Notes: generated by a model not told the origin, from the letters alone. Shown: positions 7,578 to 16,309, counted from the stretch's first letter. The stretch is DNA of 47,457 nucleotides from Streptomyces muensis (GCF_021474425.1 NZ_JAKEIP010000075.1:1-47457), one strand, 5' to 3'. Made by a program: numbers and translations.

Positions 7578-8303
7578 TCATGACCGCCCTGCCTGTGTTG
7601 GAGTAATGGCGGGCGAATCTACCCCGTCACGGCAGCCGCTGCGGAGTTTGTCATGAAGGGTCTTGACGTGGTCCATTACTCCCATTCGTTGCAACAAGGC
7701 GCCCGTGCGCTCCCCGCGAATTCTCTCATCGGCATCCGGATCCCGCACCGTGCTGGCGTCAATGATCGACGAGGCGCGCAGTGTGGAATCTTCCTCATGC
7801 GCGGCATCAGCGATCAAATACTCCGCACCCGTTGCACATGTTTCCGAGCTTCCGGATTCCACCAGTTCACGAGCGCTGGTGAACGCGCGAGTCATCATGG
7901 TGTCCAGCAGTTTTTTGGAAGGCGTGCCACCTGCCCTGGAGAACCATGTTTCCAGGGCGCCTTCCACCATCGCAGACCTGATGTCAGAGACATCGTAGTG
8001 CCATTTTCTTGCCAACTCTTTCGACCATCCCCCAAAGTATGGAGTCAGTAGATCTAGTAGGATCATCAACCACTTTTCTCGCTCCAGTCGGTCACTCTCT
8101 CTCGCCAAAGTGCCCACGGACTCCCAGAGCCGCAAGCTTGCCACGGATCTCGATCGACCAAGCCGAACTTTGTCGCGCAAAACTTGATATGTGGGATGGC
8201 TCTTGATTGCCCACACTTGAACATCGCCCACATGTGCGCAGATGGGTTCTCCGCCGCAGTCGCGCAGAACTCGTTCAGTGATGACAGCGAAGACATCGCG
8301 CAT
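7578..8303 (-). CDS. unknown protein of element A
   Basis: I chose ATG 8301-8303 (MRDVFAVITERVL) because AGAGGA lies about 7 nt upstream. The 241-residue protein is not one I recognise. It is mainly helical: ESDRLEREKWLMILLDLLTPYFGGWSKELARKWHYDVSDIRSAMVEGALETWF resembles the packing of sigma region 2, and a C-terminal DADERIRGERTGALLQRMGV could be a further helical bundle. A sigma-like or DNA-binding role is a weak guess. It is immediately followed, without a gap, by the excisionase-like gene. Composition is AT-rich for this genome. Confidence 0.6.
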   Translation of the reverse strand: MRDVFAVITERVLRDCGGEPICAHVGDVQVWAIKSHPTYQVLRDKVRLGRSRSVASLRLWESVGTLARESDRLEREKWLMILLDLLTPYFGGWSKELARKWHYDVSDIRSAMVEGALETWFSRAGGTPSKKLLDTMMTRAFTSARELVESGSSETCATGAEYLIADAAHEEDSTLRASSIIDASTVRDPDADERIRGERTGALLQRMGVMDHVKTLHDKLRSGCRDGVDSPAITPTQAGRS

Positions 8304-8470
8304 GGTTTTCCTCTCGCGCCGTCGGATCGGGCCTACGCAAAAATCATGGGTCGCAGCAACTGTGCTTCTCGGGGATTTCCGCTGGGATTCATCCCTAATC
8401 GAGTGAACTATGTTTGGCGGCACAACAATGTGCGGGCATGAGTAGCGGTACTCGATAGGTGGCCCTCGGC

Positions 8471-9030
8471 CTATGGGAAACGGGCCGGACTGTAGCGGTC
8501 ACGGTCCTGGATCAGGAGTCCCCGGTCCCGCGCGCCCACTGGGCGTCTCGTGCGAGGCCGGGGCCGACAGGGCCGAACAGGATGAACTGCGATTGGCTCG
8601 GCATGGCTGCGGCTCGGCGTGCGAGCAGCTTCCGGGCCGTCGCCGGGAGCTGTCGCGACCACCGCGACGAGCCGCTCCCGGTCGCTGTGGTGTTCCACGA
8701 GTGCGGCCAGTCGCTGCAGCTTGGTGCCCGGAGGCTTGACGCCCACTGCCGCCAGCATGCCGCGCAGTTCGTCGGAGGTCGCGCCCGCGAGCAGCTGCTC
8801 CAGTGCAGCATCTAGCGCCAGGGGCGTGTTCCATGTCTGGGCGCAGCGACCCGGCCATGCGGAGCTTCCCCGTGCCGTCCGGCCAGGCCAGAGCATGATC
8901 GGCCAGCACTTCCAGCACGGCGTCCAGTTCGCGAGTGGTTTCCTCGTCCGCCGCCTCGGTAGCTCCGCCAGGGCGTCGCGCGACGCGGGCGCACCCAGCG
9001 CCGCCAGAGCCCCTGGCGTACCCCCATAGT
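8471..9030 (-). pseudogene. remnant of a helicase-associated (XPB/Ssl2 N-terminal type) protein gene
   Basis: Recognisable protein segments follow each other on the minus strand but in different frames: LAALGAPASRDALAELP; then DAVLEVLADHALAWPDGTGKLRMAGSLRP; then LEQLLAGATSDELRGMLAAVGVKPPGTKLQRLAALVEHHSDRERLVAVVATAP; then SQSQFILFGPVGPGLARDAQWA; then DRGLLIQDRDRYSPARFP. This order matches the N-terminal region of the Streptomyces helicase-associated family as I remember it. At least three frameshifts and no full-length frame make it a pseudogene and a fragment. Confidence 0.7.
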
Positions 9031-9095
9031 TGGCGGATGCCGCATGAGGGCTGATTCCCCCCAGCGAGCGTTGGCGGCTTGTGGCTCGCCTCGAC

Positions 9096-9240
9096 TGCAA
9101 CGCGCGGGGCCGACCGGAGCCTGCGCCAACTGCTCAGGGGCGGCTACCATCGTGTCGTCTACACCGTCTAGGACGGCCACATCGTCGTGTGGATCCTGGC
9201 CATCGGTAACCGTCGCGGCATCTACCGCCAGGTTCCGTAG
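9096..9240 (+). pseudogene. remnant of a RelE/ParE-family toxin gene
   Basis: In one frame: LRQLLRGGYHRVVYTV, TAG (9168-9170), DGHIVVWILAIGNRRGIYRQVP, TAG (9238-9240). This is the conserved C-terminal half of RelE-type toxins (RVVYTV-(D/E)DG-IVVW-L-(I/V)GHRR-IYR), with a nonsense codon where an acidic residue is expected. The N-terminal half is not recognisable and no antitoxin is left. Confidence 0.75.
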
Positions 9241-9331
9241 GGGTCCGCCACAGCTGGTGCCGACCAGCCGCCGTGATGCGGAAGCGTGCGCTCAGCTGTG
9301 CGCCGAGATGTCCCGAATGTTGGCTGTAAGC

Positions 9332-9349
9332 GCAACCAAAAATGCAACC
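9332..9349 (+). repeat. GCAACC repeat pair inside the right end of element A
   Basis: GCAACCAAAAATGCAACC holds two GCAACC motifs 12 bp apart, the same spacing as the GAGACCA pairs of element B. A related AATGCAACCATAG is at 5417-5429 inside the left end. These are candidate integrase arm sites. Confidence 0.45.
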
Positions 9350-9360
9350 GGTCCACGCCG

Positions 9361-9392
9361 GAGAGCCGAGCCGCAATCGCGGCTCGGCTCTC
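9361..9392. terminator. hairpin terminator beside att copy 2
   Basis: GAGAGCCGAGCCGC (9361-9374) pairs perfectly with 9379-9392 around loop AATC. It lies just downstream (on the minus strand) of the tRNA-Ser 3' copy, equivalent to the terminator of the intact tRNA at 45999-46033. Confidence 0.75.
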
Positions 9393-9414
9393 TGTTTCGC
9401 CTGTTCAGGCGGCT

Positions 9415-9468
9415 GCGGAGGATACGAGATTCGAACTCGTGAGGGGTTGCCCCCAACACGCTTTCCAA
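9415..9468 (-). repeat. att copy 2: tRNA-Ser 3'-end fragment
   Basis: 54 bp identical to 46053-46106 in the intact tRNA-Ser gene. Copies 1 and 2 also share the next bases (AAATGTTCG) and a diverged GGGGCGTCCTGACCTGCGG further right, so both elements have related left ends. It is the junction of element A and element B. Confidence 0.92.
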
Positions 9469-9565
9469 ATGTTCGCCCGGCTGTACGGGGCGGAACGGGG
9501 GCGTCCTGACCTGCGGTGGGGCGGGTGATGGGAGGCGGTTCGGACGGCCCCGGACGGGGGTGAAC

Positions 9566-9587
9566 GAGACCAAAACTGAGACCAGAG
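9566..9587 (+). repeat. GAGACCA repeat pair inside the left end of element B
   Basis: GAGACCAAA at 9566 and again ACTGAGACCAGAG ending at 9587; two GAGACCA motifs spaced 12 bp. An equivalent pair is at the right end (45969-45990). Candidate integrase arm-binding sites. Confidence 0.5.
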
Positions 9588-9660
9588 ATGGCCACGTTGC
9601 GCCTGATCAATGAGGGTCCTGGCGGTGTGAGGGCATCGGCAACGGGCCCTCGGACGGAGA

Positions 9661-9963
9661 TCAGCCGGCGCTCTCCTCATCGTCCAGGAGCCGCATCGCG
9701 TATACGTGCTCCTCCGGGTGCCGTGCCAGCCGCGCCATCACCCAGGCAGTGCGAGCGTCCATGCCTGGCCCGAACTCGGTCGCCAGCCGACGGGCCTGCC
9801 AGGTCGTCCGAGGCGCGAGTACCCAGCGCATGAGAGGGAACCGCACCCGGCCGATGCCTGTCACCGACGACCTCGCTGGCCCGGTTGCTTGCTCCGGGGA
9901 ACGGCCGGGCCCGTCTGGCGCGTGCGGTGTCGTGTCGGTCACGCGGTGAGTGTCACGGCGCAT
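9661..9963 (-). CDS. possible small protein at the left end of element B
   Basis: 100 residues if the ATG at 9961-9963 is used, but no ribosome site precedes it; a GTG further in is possible. The first 45 residues are low-complexity. The C-terminal half (LMRWVLAPRTTWQARRLATEFGPGMDARTAWVMARLARHPEEHVYAMRLLDDEE) reads like a folded helical protein. I do not recognise the family, and it may be the tail of a lost larger gene. Confidence 0.4.
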   Translation of the reverse strand: MRRDTHRVTDTTPHAPDGPGRSPEQATGPARSSVTGIGRVRFPLMRWVLAPRTTWQARRLATEFGPGMDARTAWVMARLARHPEEHVYAMRLLDDEESAG

Positions 9964-9972
9964 CTATGCCCC

Positions 9973-10030
9973 ACGGAGTCGATCAGCCCGGTGACCACCG
10001 GAAAGAGCCGAAGGAGCCGCTGCCGTTGAC
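9973..10030 (+). repeat. 58-bp repeat, copy 1
   Basis: Aligned without gaps to 11059-11116, about 47 of 58 positions agree, beginning ACGGAGTCGATCAG. The plus-strand reading gives GVDQ-x2-DH in both. It lies upstream of the gene at 10123. Confidence 0.6.
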
Positions 10031-10122
10031 GTCCGAGACGGCAAGGCCCGAGTTCGGGGCAGGTCCGGTCCGAGCTGAAATCCGTCTGCGTCGTACCAAC
10101 GGGCCCGGTAACGTCATGCCGC

Positions 10123-10893
10123 GTGACCGAGACTGGTGTTCAGCCCGATCCTGCCGACGAGCAGACGGCTCCTGAGGAAGCGGGGCGACCTTCCCTGCTG
10201 GATTGGCAGAAGCGGCTCAACGCCTCGCCGGGCTGTCGCGCCATCGCGCTCGGAGACCGAGTCAAGCGCATAGGGTACGTGTTTCAGGGCAACGTCGCGC
10301 AGTACAAGTCCCTGGTCGCCGAACTGCAGAACCCGGTGGTATCTGGCCCCATCCTCGACGTACGCAATCCCGAGGCACACGACCGGCTTCTTTCCGAGGC
10401 TGAGCGGCTTCTGCACAACGTGCTGATGGGGATGAGCACGCGGGTCGATCAGCAGCGCTGTTTCATGGAGGAGCACTTCCAAGATGACTCGGCGCTGATG
10501 AATGAATACCGCAGCAAGGTCACCTCCATGTTTAAGGATGACGTGGAGGCTAAATTCTTGAAAGGGCTGCGCAATTACATCACCCATGCCCAACTCCCCG
10601 TAGCGCAGAGCAGGCAGACGTTCGGGCAAGAGTCCTTCGAGATCACCTTCACTCTGCCAGCTGAACCCCTGCTCGCGTGGAGCCGTTGGAGCGGTGAGCT
10701 GCGCACCTGGATCGCCGGTCAGGGTGACGCGGTTGTCATCGTTGACGTGGTTGACGCGTATGCCCAGAAGGCTGGCGAGCTCGACAAGTGGTTGTTTGAC
10801 CGAATCACTCTTAAGTATCGGGCCGATATTGATCCATATCTGCGCGAGTGCGCGGAATTCGATCGTGAGGTCGCTCGCGTCTTCGGGGCATAG
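10123..10893 (+). CDS. unknown protein of element B
   Basis: 256 residues from a GTG start. I do not recognise the family. The chain is soluble, with an acidic N-terminal tail followed by helical segments: LLHNVLMGMSTRVDQQRCFMEEHF, then MFKDDVEAKFLKGLRNYITHAQLPVAQSRQTFG. The RNYITHAQLP stretch, with a conserved-looking His, is reminiscent of HEPN-type helical proteins with an Rx4-6H pattern, but this is only a hint. Low-GC codons are more frequent than in the flanking chromosome. It stands alone between the two copies of a 58-bp repeat, which may carry its regulatory region. Confidence 0.75.
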   Translation: MTETGVQPDPADEQTAPEEAGRPSLLDWQKRLNASPGCRAIALGDRVKRIGYVFQGNVAQYKSLVAELQNPVVSGPILDVRNPEAHDRLLSEAERLLHNVLMGMSTRVDQQRCFMEEHFQDDSALMNEYRSKVTSMFKDDVEAKFLKGLRNYITHAQLPVAQSRQTFGQESFEITFTLPAEPLLAWSRWSGELRTWIAGQGDAVVIVDVVDAYAQKAGELDKWLFDRITLKYRADIDPYLRECAEFDREVARVFGA

Positions 10894-11058
10894 GTGTCAC
10901 TGTGGCGCCGCCTGGCTGGGAATCAGGTGAGCCGAAGCCGCTGCTTGCGGTTGCCTGCGAGAAAGCCAGTGACCGAAAACCGCCGCGGATCAAGGTAAGA
11001 GGGCCGCGCTCGCGGGTGTAATACAGCTTGTTGGAGTCTTGTCTCGCTGTCCGCTTCT

Positions 11059-11116
11059 ACGGAGTCGATCAGCTCGATGACCACCAGCAAGAGCTGCGGA
11101 GGCCGCTGTCCTTGAC
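11059..11116 (+). repeat. 58-bp repeat, copy 2
   Basis: Diverged copy of 9973-10030, lying upstream of the Mrr-type nuclease gene. Both copies stand 100-150 bp upstream of a plus-strand gene, so they could be duplicated regulatory DNA or remnants of one gene. Confidence 0.6.
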
Positions 11117-11266
11117 ATTCATGGTGGTCGCGTCGCTCGCCGTCGCTGGGATCACGTCACCTCTCCCGGCAGTCCGATCCGGACATGGCCGACTTGCGCC
11201 CTTCTCGCGCTGCCTCGGGCTGCCCAGACTGCCGTACACGGACCTGTGGGGGGAGGGGCTTCGATC

Positions 11267-11968
11267 GTGGCTGGGCGTAGACGGGGTACGGCTGCACGCA
11301 GGCGGCGGGCTGCGCGGCTGAAGGCGGTGGCGGCCGGCGGTGGTCTGGCGCTCGTCCTGCTGGCGGTGTTCTGGTCGGCCGTGTGGCCGTACATCACGGG
11401 TGCACTGGTCCTGGGCGGCGTCGGCGCGGCGGGCTGGTGGCTGTGGCGTACGGACAGGCTCGTGCGCGGGCGGGACCGTCTGTGGCGGCAGGAAGAGGCG
11501 GTGAAGGCCGGGCACCGGACACTCGCCAAGGTGGACGCGATGACCGGCACCGAGTTCGAGGACCTGGTCGCAAGCCTGTGCCGACGGGACGGCTGCACAC
11601 AGGTGCGACGGGTGGGCGGTGCGAACGACAACGGCGCTGACGTCGTCGGCCGCCTCCCGGACGGCCGGAGCGTGGTGATCCAGTGCAAGCGCTACGCGCC
11701 GACCAGCACGATCGCGAGCCGTGAACTGCGCGATCTGCTGGGCGCCAAGGTGCACTTCGCGGCAGACCTGGCCGTGTTCGTCACGACCACGCGGTTTAGC
11801 CGCCCCTCAGAGAAGTTTGCCCTGCAGCACGGAATTCTTGCCGTGCACCGGGATCACCTCGGGCTGTGGAACAACGGGGCCTCTCTGCTGTCCCTGAGTG
11901 AGGTGAACGGCCAGGGGCAGGGCGACTCCCGTCACCGAGCGCGCTGGAAGCAGGCGTACGAGAAGTAA
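11267..11968 (+). CDS. membrane-anchored Mrr-type restriction endonuclease-like protein
   Basis: GTG 11267 is preferred over 11246 because a strong purine-rich ribosome site (GGGGGAGGGG) lies between them. About 233 residues. An Arg-rich start is followed by two closely spaced membrane helices (about 20-65), a linker, then an Mrr_cat domain. The conserved parts are MTGTEFEDLVASLCRRDG (motif with Glu), GANDNGADVVG (catalytic Asp) and VVIQCKRYAP (Q-x-K). VTTTRFSRPSEKFALQHGILAVHRDHLG closes the fold. The family cuts DNA, often modified DNA; the membrane anchor implies action on incoming DNA at the envelope, by inference. A terminator hairpin follows at once. Confidence 0.85.
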   Translation: MAGRRRGTAARRRRAARLKAVAAGGGLALVLLAVFWSAVWPYITGALVLGGVGAAGWWLWRTDRLVRGRDRLWRQEEAVKAGHRTLAKVDAMTGTEFEDLVASLCRRDGCTQVRRVGGANDNGADVVGRLPDGRSVVIQCKRYAPTSTIASRELRDLLGAKVHFAADLAVFVTTTRFSRPSEKFALQHGILAVHRDHLGLWNNGASLLSLSEVNGQGQGDSRHRARWKQAYEK

Positions 11969-11993
11969 CCGGCCTCGGGTAGAGCGAGGCCGG
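11969..11993. terminator. terminator after the Mrr-type gene
   Basis: CCGGCCTCG (11969-11977) and CGAGGCCGG (11985-11993) form a perfect 9-bp stem with a 7-nt loop, starting just past the stop codon. Confidence 0.75.
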
Positions 11994-12147
11994 ATCACGA
12001 TCCTCGGCCACTTTGGTGCCGTACGCCTCCGGGCCGCGTAGGTAGAGCACGGCTGTACCGCCGTGCTCACCGTCATCCAGAATCCCTCGGCAAGGGGCTA
12101 CCTGATCGCCACCATGCGCGCCGGACAGGCAGCGGAGACCGTGTGCT

Positions 12148-12411
12148 TCACGGAGCTCGGGTTTCCGCGCTCGTCATCGTCGTCGGCCCCGATGCCGGGC
12201 CTGGCCGCTGCAACGTCTCGCCGGCGTCTCCTAGGCTGAAGAGAAGCGCCAGGACGGTCATGACGCCCACTGCCGCTCCGATCGCGCCCACCAGGTCTCC
12301 TCGGGTGGAGGCACCGGTATGGGTCCGCGTGGTGTGCTTGTAGACGGCGAGCCCGACGACGCCGCCGATGACGAGGAGCATCACGGCTTCGGAGGAGATC
12401 TGTACGGTCAT
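12148..12411 (-). CDS. small membrane protein, paralogue of the one at 16443
   Basis: 87 residues, ATG overlapping the stop of the upstream sigma-like gene (ATGA). Two membrane helices (about 8-24 and 42-62) flank a conserved cytoplasmic or external loop: YKHTTRTHTGASTRGDLVGAIGAAVGV. The protein at 16443 has the same layout and the near-identical loop HKHTTDKIPGSTGKGDIVGAIGAA. Function is unknown. Translational coupling to the sigma-like protein suggests they work together, possibly as a membrane partner. Confidence 0.75.
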   Translation of the reverse strand: MTVQISSEAVMLLVIGGVVGLAVYKHTTRTHTGASTRGDLVGAIGAAVGVMTVLALLFSLGDAGETLQRPGPASGPTTMTSAETRAP

Positions 12412-13226
12412 CGCTGGCCTGCCTCGAAGAACTGCGGCCGACTGATCTTCCCGCTCGCCGCGAGCACGCGAGCGGTTCCGCGGAGCCGGCGCAGCTGTCC
12501 CTCGACCGCGCGGGCGCTCATACCGCCCAGCAGAGCACCGATTTCGCGCTGGTTCAGCTCCGGTCGGCGCAGCATCAGCGTGCAGATGGCAGCAGCCTCC
12601 GGGGTGGCCTCGCTCAGTATCCGCCGCAGCGTGTCACGCGAGGCGACCGTTTCGGCGGGGTCGTCGAACAGGCTGAGTTGACCGGGGAAAACGGCGTCGG
12701 TCTCGGTGAGGTTGAGGAGCCCGTAAGCCATCACCTTCACTTCCCGGCGCCGCTTCCGGGACCAGGTCTTGAAGACGTCGCCGAAGGCCATGACGCATCC
12801 GCCCACGAAGAAGGTGAACATGCTGGCGCCCTTGTCCGGGTTCCATTCGCCGCCGCGCAGCGAGCGCTCCAGGAAACGGGGTGCGGCCGCCGTCACGCTG
12901 TCCACGGCCAGGGCTTCGCGTACCTCTGAGGTCCGGGCGAGGATGGACAGTTCGACCTCCGAGGCGTCGAAGGCCACGTTGTAGCGGTGGCAGTGATGGG
13001 AGATGGCGCCCGTGCGCATCCATGCCGTCAGGGTGCGGATGCCGTAGGTCCACAGCTCCTGGGCAAAGACGTCGTAGCGGGGGCCGCGGAACTCCACCCG
13101 CAGCAACTCGTCGTACAGCCTCCGGTCCTGAACGAGGGTCGGGGGAGGCGGATCGTCCCCGTCCTCGAATGGGATCTTCACCTTCAGCTCGGCCTCGTCG
13201 CCACTGCTGATCATTTTGAGCAACAC
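12408..13226 (-). CDS. sigma-factor-like protein
   Basis: About 272 residues. GTG 13224-13226 has GAGG about 4 nt upstream; TTG 13227 and ATG 13212-13214 are alternatives. An acidic N-terminal tail is followed by VFAQELWTYGIRTLTAWMRTGAI and a region-2-like helical segment (SLRGGEWNPDKGASMFTFFVGGCVMAFGDVFKTWSRKRRRE). The C-terminal part has a region-4-like helix-turn-helix (ATPEAAAICTLMLRRPELNQREIGALLGGMSARAVEGQLRRLR). It fits an ECF-like or sigma-related regulator, though the family is not standard. It is coupled to the small membrane protein downstream (ATGA), the layout of many sigma/membrane-partner pairs. Confidence 0.72.
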   Translation of the reverse strand: MLLKMISSGDEAELKVKIPFEDGDDPPPPTLVQDRRLYDELLRVEFRGPRYDVFAQELWTYGIRTLTAWMRTGAISHHCHRYNVAFDASEVELSILARTSEVREALAVDSVTAAAPRFLERSLRGGEWNPDKGASMFTFFVGGCVMAFGDVFKTWSRKRRREVKVMAYGLLNLTETDAVFPGQLSLFDDPAETVASRDTLRRILSEATPEAAAICTLMLRRPELNQREIGALLGGMSARAVEGQLRRLRGTARVLAASGKISRPQFFEAGQR

Positions 13227-13416
13227 CAATCCTCGTACGGTGGTTGTAAGCCTGGCGACTCATATGGATGCGAAGACTCGAGACCCCACACTTTGCTGCG
13301 ACTTTTTTTCTGGCGCTGCCGATAATTTTCTTGGCGCTGTGCTTCGGCGGTCAGCGATGGCAGGACATGGAGCCTGCTCAGCGGGGTGGATCCGGAGCTG
13401 ACGCTGGCGCACGAGG

Positions 13417-13935
13417 GTGCGGGATGTGCTGCAGCCCCTGGTTCTCTTCGACCTCGACAACACACTCATGGACGGCGGGGAACGCTCGCCGACTGGGCCG
13501 CCGAGTTCACCACCGAGCACGGTCTGGAGGACGATGAGCAGGCGCACGTCCTAGGCGTGGTGGCCGAGCGGGCTTATCCGTCTTCCTTTGACGTGATCCG
13601 GACCCGGTACCGGCTGCCCATGTCGACGGCGGAGTTGTGGCGTGCGTACTGCAACGACATCGCGGTCTTGGTGCGTGCCCGGCCGAGGTCCTCGACGGCT
13701 TGGACGAGCTGCATGGGGCCGACTGGCGAGTGGGGGTGGCGACCAACGGCGAGGTGGACACCCAGCGCGCAAGCTGCGGGCCACCGGTATCACCGAGCGT
13801 GTGGACGGCGTCGTCGTCTCCGAGGAGGCCGACGCGCGCGAACCGCAGACCCGGCACTTCGTCCTGGCAGCGGCCCGCTGACACCATCGCCGACAGTCTC
13901 CTGTTTGCGGACGCACCAGGACCGATCTGAAGCAC
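13417..13935 (+). pseudogene. HAD-family hydrolase pseudogene
   Basis: Pieces of one protein lie in successive frames: VLQPLVLFDLDNTLMDG (HAD motif I, DLDNT) from about 13420; then LADWAAEFTTEHGLEDDEQAHVLGVVAERAYPSSFDVIRTRYRLPMSTAELWRAYCNDIAVLV; then AEVLDGLDELHGADWRVGVATNGEVDTQRA (motif II region, ATNG); then KLRATGITERVDGVVVSEEADAREPQTRHFVLAAAR. At least three frameshifts. The expected motif IV region near 13890 is also broken. Confidence 0.8.
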
Positions 13936-14221
13936 CAACAGTCTCAGGCCGAAACGAGCTACACTCTCTCGCTACGAACAGAGAAGCGCTCAGTAACGGA
14001 CGTGCTCACCACAGGTAGTTGTCGTTGGTGGGTGGCAACCCTGCAGCGGCCTGGGACAGCTGATTGGAAAACAGCTCTTCCCTCGATGGCCTGCCTCGTC
14101 ACCGGCCTGGCGTGGACGGTTTCACGCGGTAGCCATCGTGCCCGCGTCTGCCTGTTCTCCAGGTGGGAGTGTCTTCCGCACAAGTGCTGCGGAACACTAC
14201 TGAACGACAGGAATCTCGTTC

Positions 14222-16309
14222 ATGAGTTCCTCACGCGTACAGATCACGTCCGAGGACGGCAGCGTCCTGGACATCGAGCACGTCCCCCAGCCGCTCCCCA
14301 TCCCGGAGCCGAAGGAGCTGGGAACGCTCCGGCGGGCCATGCGGGACAACCCGCGGATCAATCTCTCGCCCGAAGCCATCGAGGCTGCGACGGGCGTCTT
14401 CCTGGACGTACCCCGGCTCGTTCTCCTGGCTACCCACAAGAACGGCGTCGACGGCCTGGGCACCTTCTACGCCGGGGCCACCGCCCTGTACTTCCTCGAA
14501 GGTGTCGCCGATGCCGCCTCTCTCTCCACGGTGCTCGGCAACCCGAGACTCTCGCACCTCGTCAACGCCCCAACCTCGCCCAAGCCCACAGGGGTGGTCG
14601 ACGACTCCGGCCAGCAGCTCGCCCAGCTGAGGGTGGATTTCGCCAGCCCGGCAGAAGCGCGGGCGCTCGTGGAGGCCGTGGCCATGGGGACTCTGCGGCA
14701 GGAGGGAGCTGACTACAGCGACTCGATCCTCAGCAACGGCGTAATGACGCCGGTCGAGGCGGTCATCTCGGAGGCCCACTACGACGACGGGAGCCCGACG
14801 ACGTACATCGCGGGCCTGTACGACGGCATTTCCAGGGCAGTGAGTGCCGGCCGCGCCCGGCTGCACGATCCGGCCGCTAACGCGGCCGAGATGGTTCGAC
14901 GGGTCGCGACTTCCTTCGGCGACACCTTCAACGCGTCCCGCGCGGCGCGCCGACGCTCGTACATCCGCGACGCGGAGCAGTACAACGCAGCCCTGGAGCG
15001 GGACGGCCTGAGCATGCCCACCCTGCGTCAGCTGCAAGCGCGCCGCATCCCACTGCGCCTGGTCGTCGGCGCCGTCATCTCCGAAGACGCCGCGCCTGAC
15101 ACTCTGCCGGCCGCGATCGCCACCGCCCAGAGCGCTCGGCACATCAGCGTGAACCCCTGGAGGGACGCGGCTCAGGACGCGATGACCGCGCGGCGCATGG
15201 TCGGCCATCTTCTGGCCCGGGGGCTGATCAGCCAGACGTTCGCCACGCTCGCCGCCGAGGACGGACTCACCGCCGACGACGTCAACGTCCTGGTCGCGGA
15301 CTTCGGCCTGGAGCGGCACTCCGTGTGCGACCCGGACGGACGCCTGACGCCGCTGTGGCGGGCACTACTGATTGTGCACACGTTGACCCGGCCGCACATC
15401 TTCGTGGAGGCGAAGAGGTTCATCCGCAGCGACCGTGGGTTCGGGCAGGTGCGTGACGAGCGGTACGCCGGATTTCTCGGGGTCCTTATCGACCTCCCCT
15501 GGCGCGCCGTCAAGCCGGATACCACGGACGTCGCCCGGCGTGCCTGGCGCAACGGCGGTGCCCTGACCCCGGAGGTGTTCCAGAACTGGACGCCGGTGGT
15601 CGGCTCCCCGGAATCCGTCCGCCTGCTGGCGGACGACGGTGACCACAACGCGGTCACCACCCTGATGGTGCTGGCGGGCACCGCGCTGATGGCGGACGCC
15701 GTCCTCACCCGAGACACCGGCAGCAAGGTCGATGACGGCCGTGTCCCGTACCGGGCCACGCCCCCGGCGCTCCTCTCCCCCTGGGCCGCCACCGCCCACG
15801 GACGTCGGCAGGCACAGACCGTGCTAGAGACATTTGACCCCACCAAGGCCGGCGGCACCGGCGAGGGCCGCTCGGTCCAGGCGGACTACACGTACCTGCA
15901 CGTGGACCCTCAGGGCCGGCCCATCCCGGATGGCGCTGCCCTGCAGACCCTGCGCGAGGGACACCTCTTCGAGCAGGCCGACCCCGACCGCAGTGCCAAG
16001 GAACGGCGCAAGCTCCGCGCAGCCCAGGCGGCAACGGCCGGGCGGACACAGTCCCGAGAAGACCGCAACGAGCAGCGCCGCATCGACCTGCTCGACAACC
16101 TGGGCCAAGCGGTCAGCACCGTGAAGAACCTGATCACCGAGGCCGCCGACTTCCCCAACCCGCTCAAGGAACACCCCATGGGCAGCCGGGCCGACTGGCA
16201 GGAGGTCCGGGAAAACGTACGCGCCCTGGAAGACCTGCTGATCGATGTCCGGCCTCCCGCCGAACCGCACCCCGGCCGGACCCCGGACGCGGACCGCACC
16301 CAGACCTGA
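14222..16309 (+). CDS. large unknown protein, possibly of the DGxxR (ParB/DndB-like) type
   Basis: 695 residues; the ATG follows ACAGGA at a suitable distance. I do not recognise a named family. Residues 178-283 contain PVEAVISEAHYDDGS, LYDGISRAVSAGRARL (DGISR, 201-205) and later RRIPLRLVVGAVIS, then SVNPW. This order faintly resembles the D-G-x-x-R...IP...N layout of ParB-like and DndB-like proteins, a weak match. The C-terminal 150 residues are charged and helical (SAKERRKLRAAQAATAGRTQSREDRNEQRRIDLLDNL). A small membrane protein gene follows 130 bp downstream; its paralogue partners the sigma-like gene at 12408. Confidence 0.75.
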   Translation: MSSSRVQITSEDGSVLDIEHVPQPLPIPEPKELGTLRRAMRDNPRINLSPEAIEAATGVFLDVPRLVLLATHKNGVDGLGTFYAGATALYFLEGVADAASLSTVLGNPRLSHLVNAPTSPKPTGVVDDSGQQLAQLRVDFASPAEARALVEAVAMGTLRQEGADYSDSILSNGVMTPVEAVISEAHYDDGSPTTYIAGLYDGISRAVSAGRARLHDPAANAAEMVRRVATSFGDTFNASRAARRRSYIRDAEQYNAALERDGLSMPTLRQLQARRIPLRLVVGAVISEDAAPDTLPAAIATAQSARHISVNPWRDAAQDAMTARRMVGHLLARGLISQTFATLAAEDGLTADDVNVLVADFGLERHSVCDPDGRLTPLWRALLIVHTLTRPHIFVEAKRFIRSDRGFGQVRDERYAGFLGVLIDLPWRAVKPDTTDVARRAWRNGGALTPEVFQNWTPVVGSPESVRLLADDGDHNAVTTLMVLAGTALMADAVLTRDTGSKVDDGRVPYRATPPALLSPWAATAHGRRQAQTVLETFDPTKAGGTGEGRSVQADYTYLHVDPQGRPIPDGAALQTLREGHLFEQADPDRSAKERRKLRAAQAATAGRTQSREDRNEQRRIDLLDNLGQAVSTVKNLITEAADFPNPLKEHPMGSRADWQEVRENVRALEDLLIDVRPPAEPHPGRTPDADRTQT

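Larger units (their letters stand above)
5269..9468. mobile_element. element A: small degenerate integrated element between att copies 1 and 2
   Basis: It is bounded by two tRNA-Ser 3'-end copies. Short GCAACC motifs lie inside both ends (5417-5429; 9332-9349), unlike the GAGACCA motifs of element B. The content is an AAA+ ATPase, an excisionase-like protein, an unknown protein and two wrecked genes. No intact integrase or relaxase is seen, so it is probably a deleted remnant. Confidence 0.65.

Noticed and set aside
12041..12147. Protein-like run AVLTVIQNPSARGYLIATMRAGQAAETVCFTELG on the plus strand
   Set aside because: No start, no ribosome site and no recognisable family; too short to call a pseudogene.
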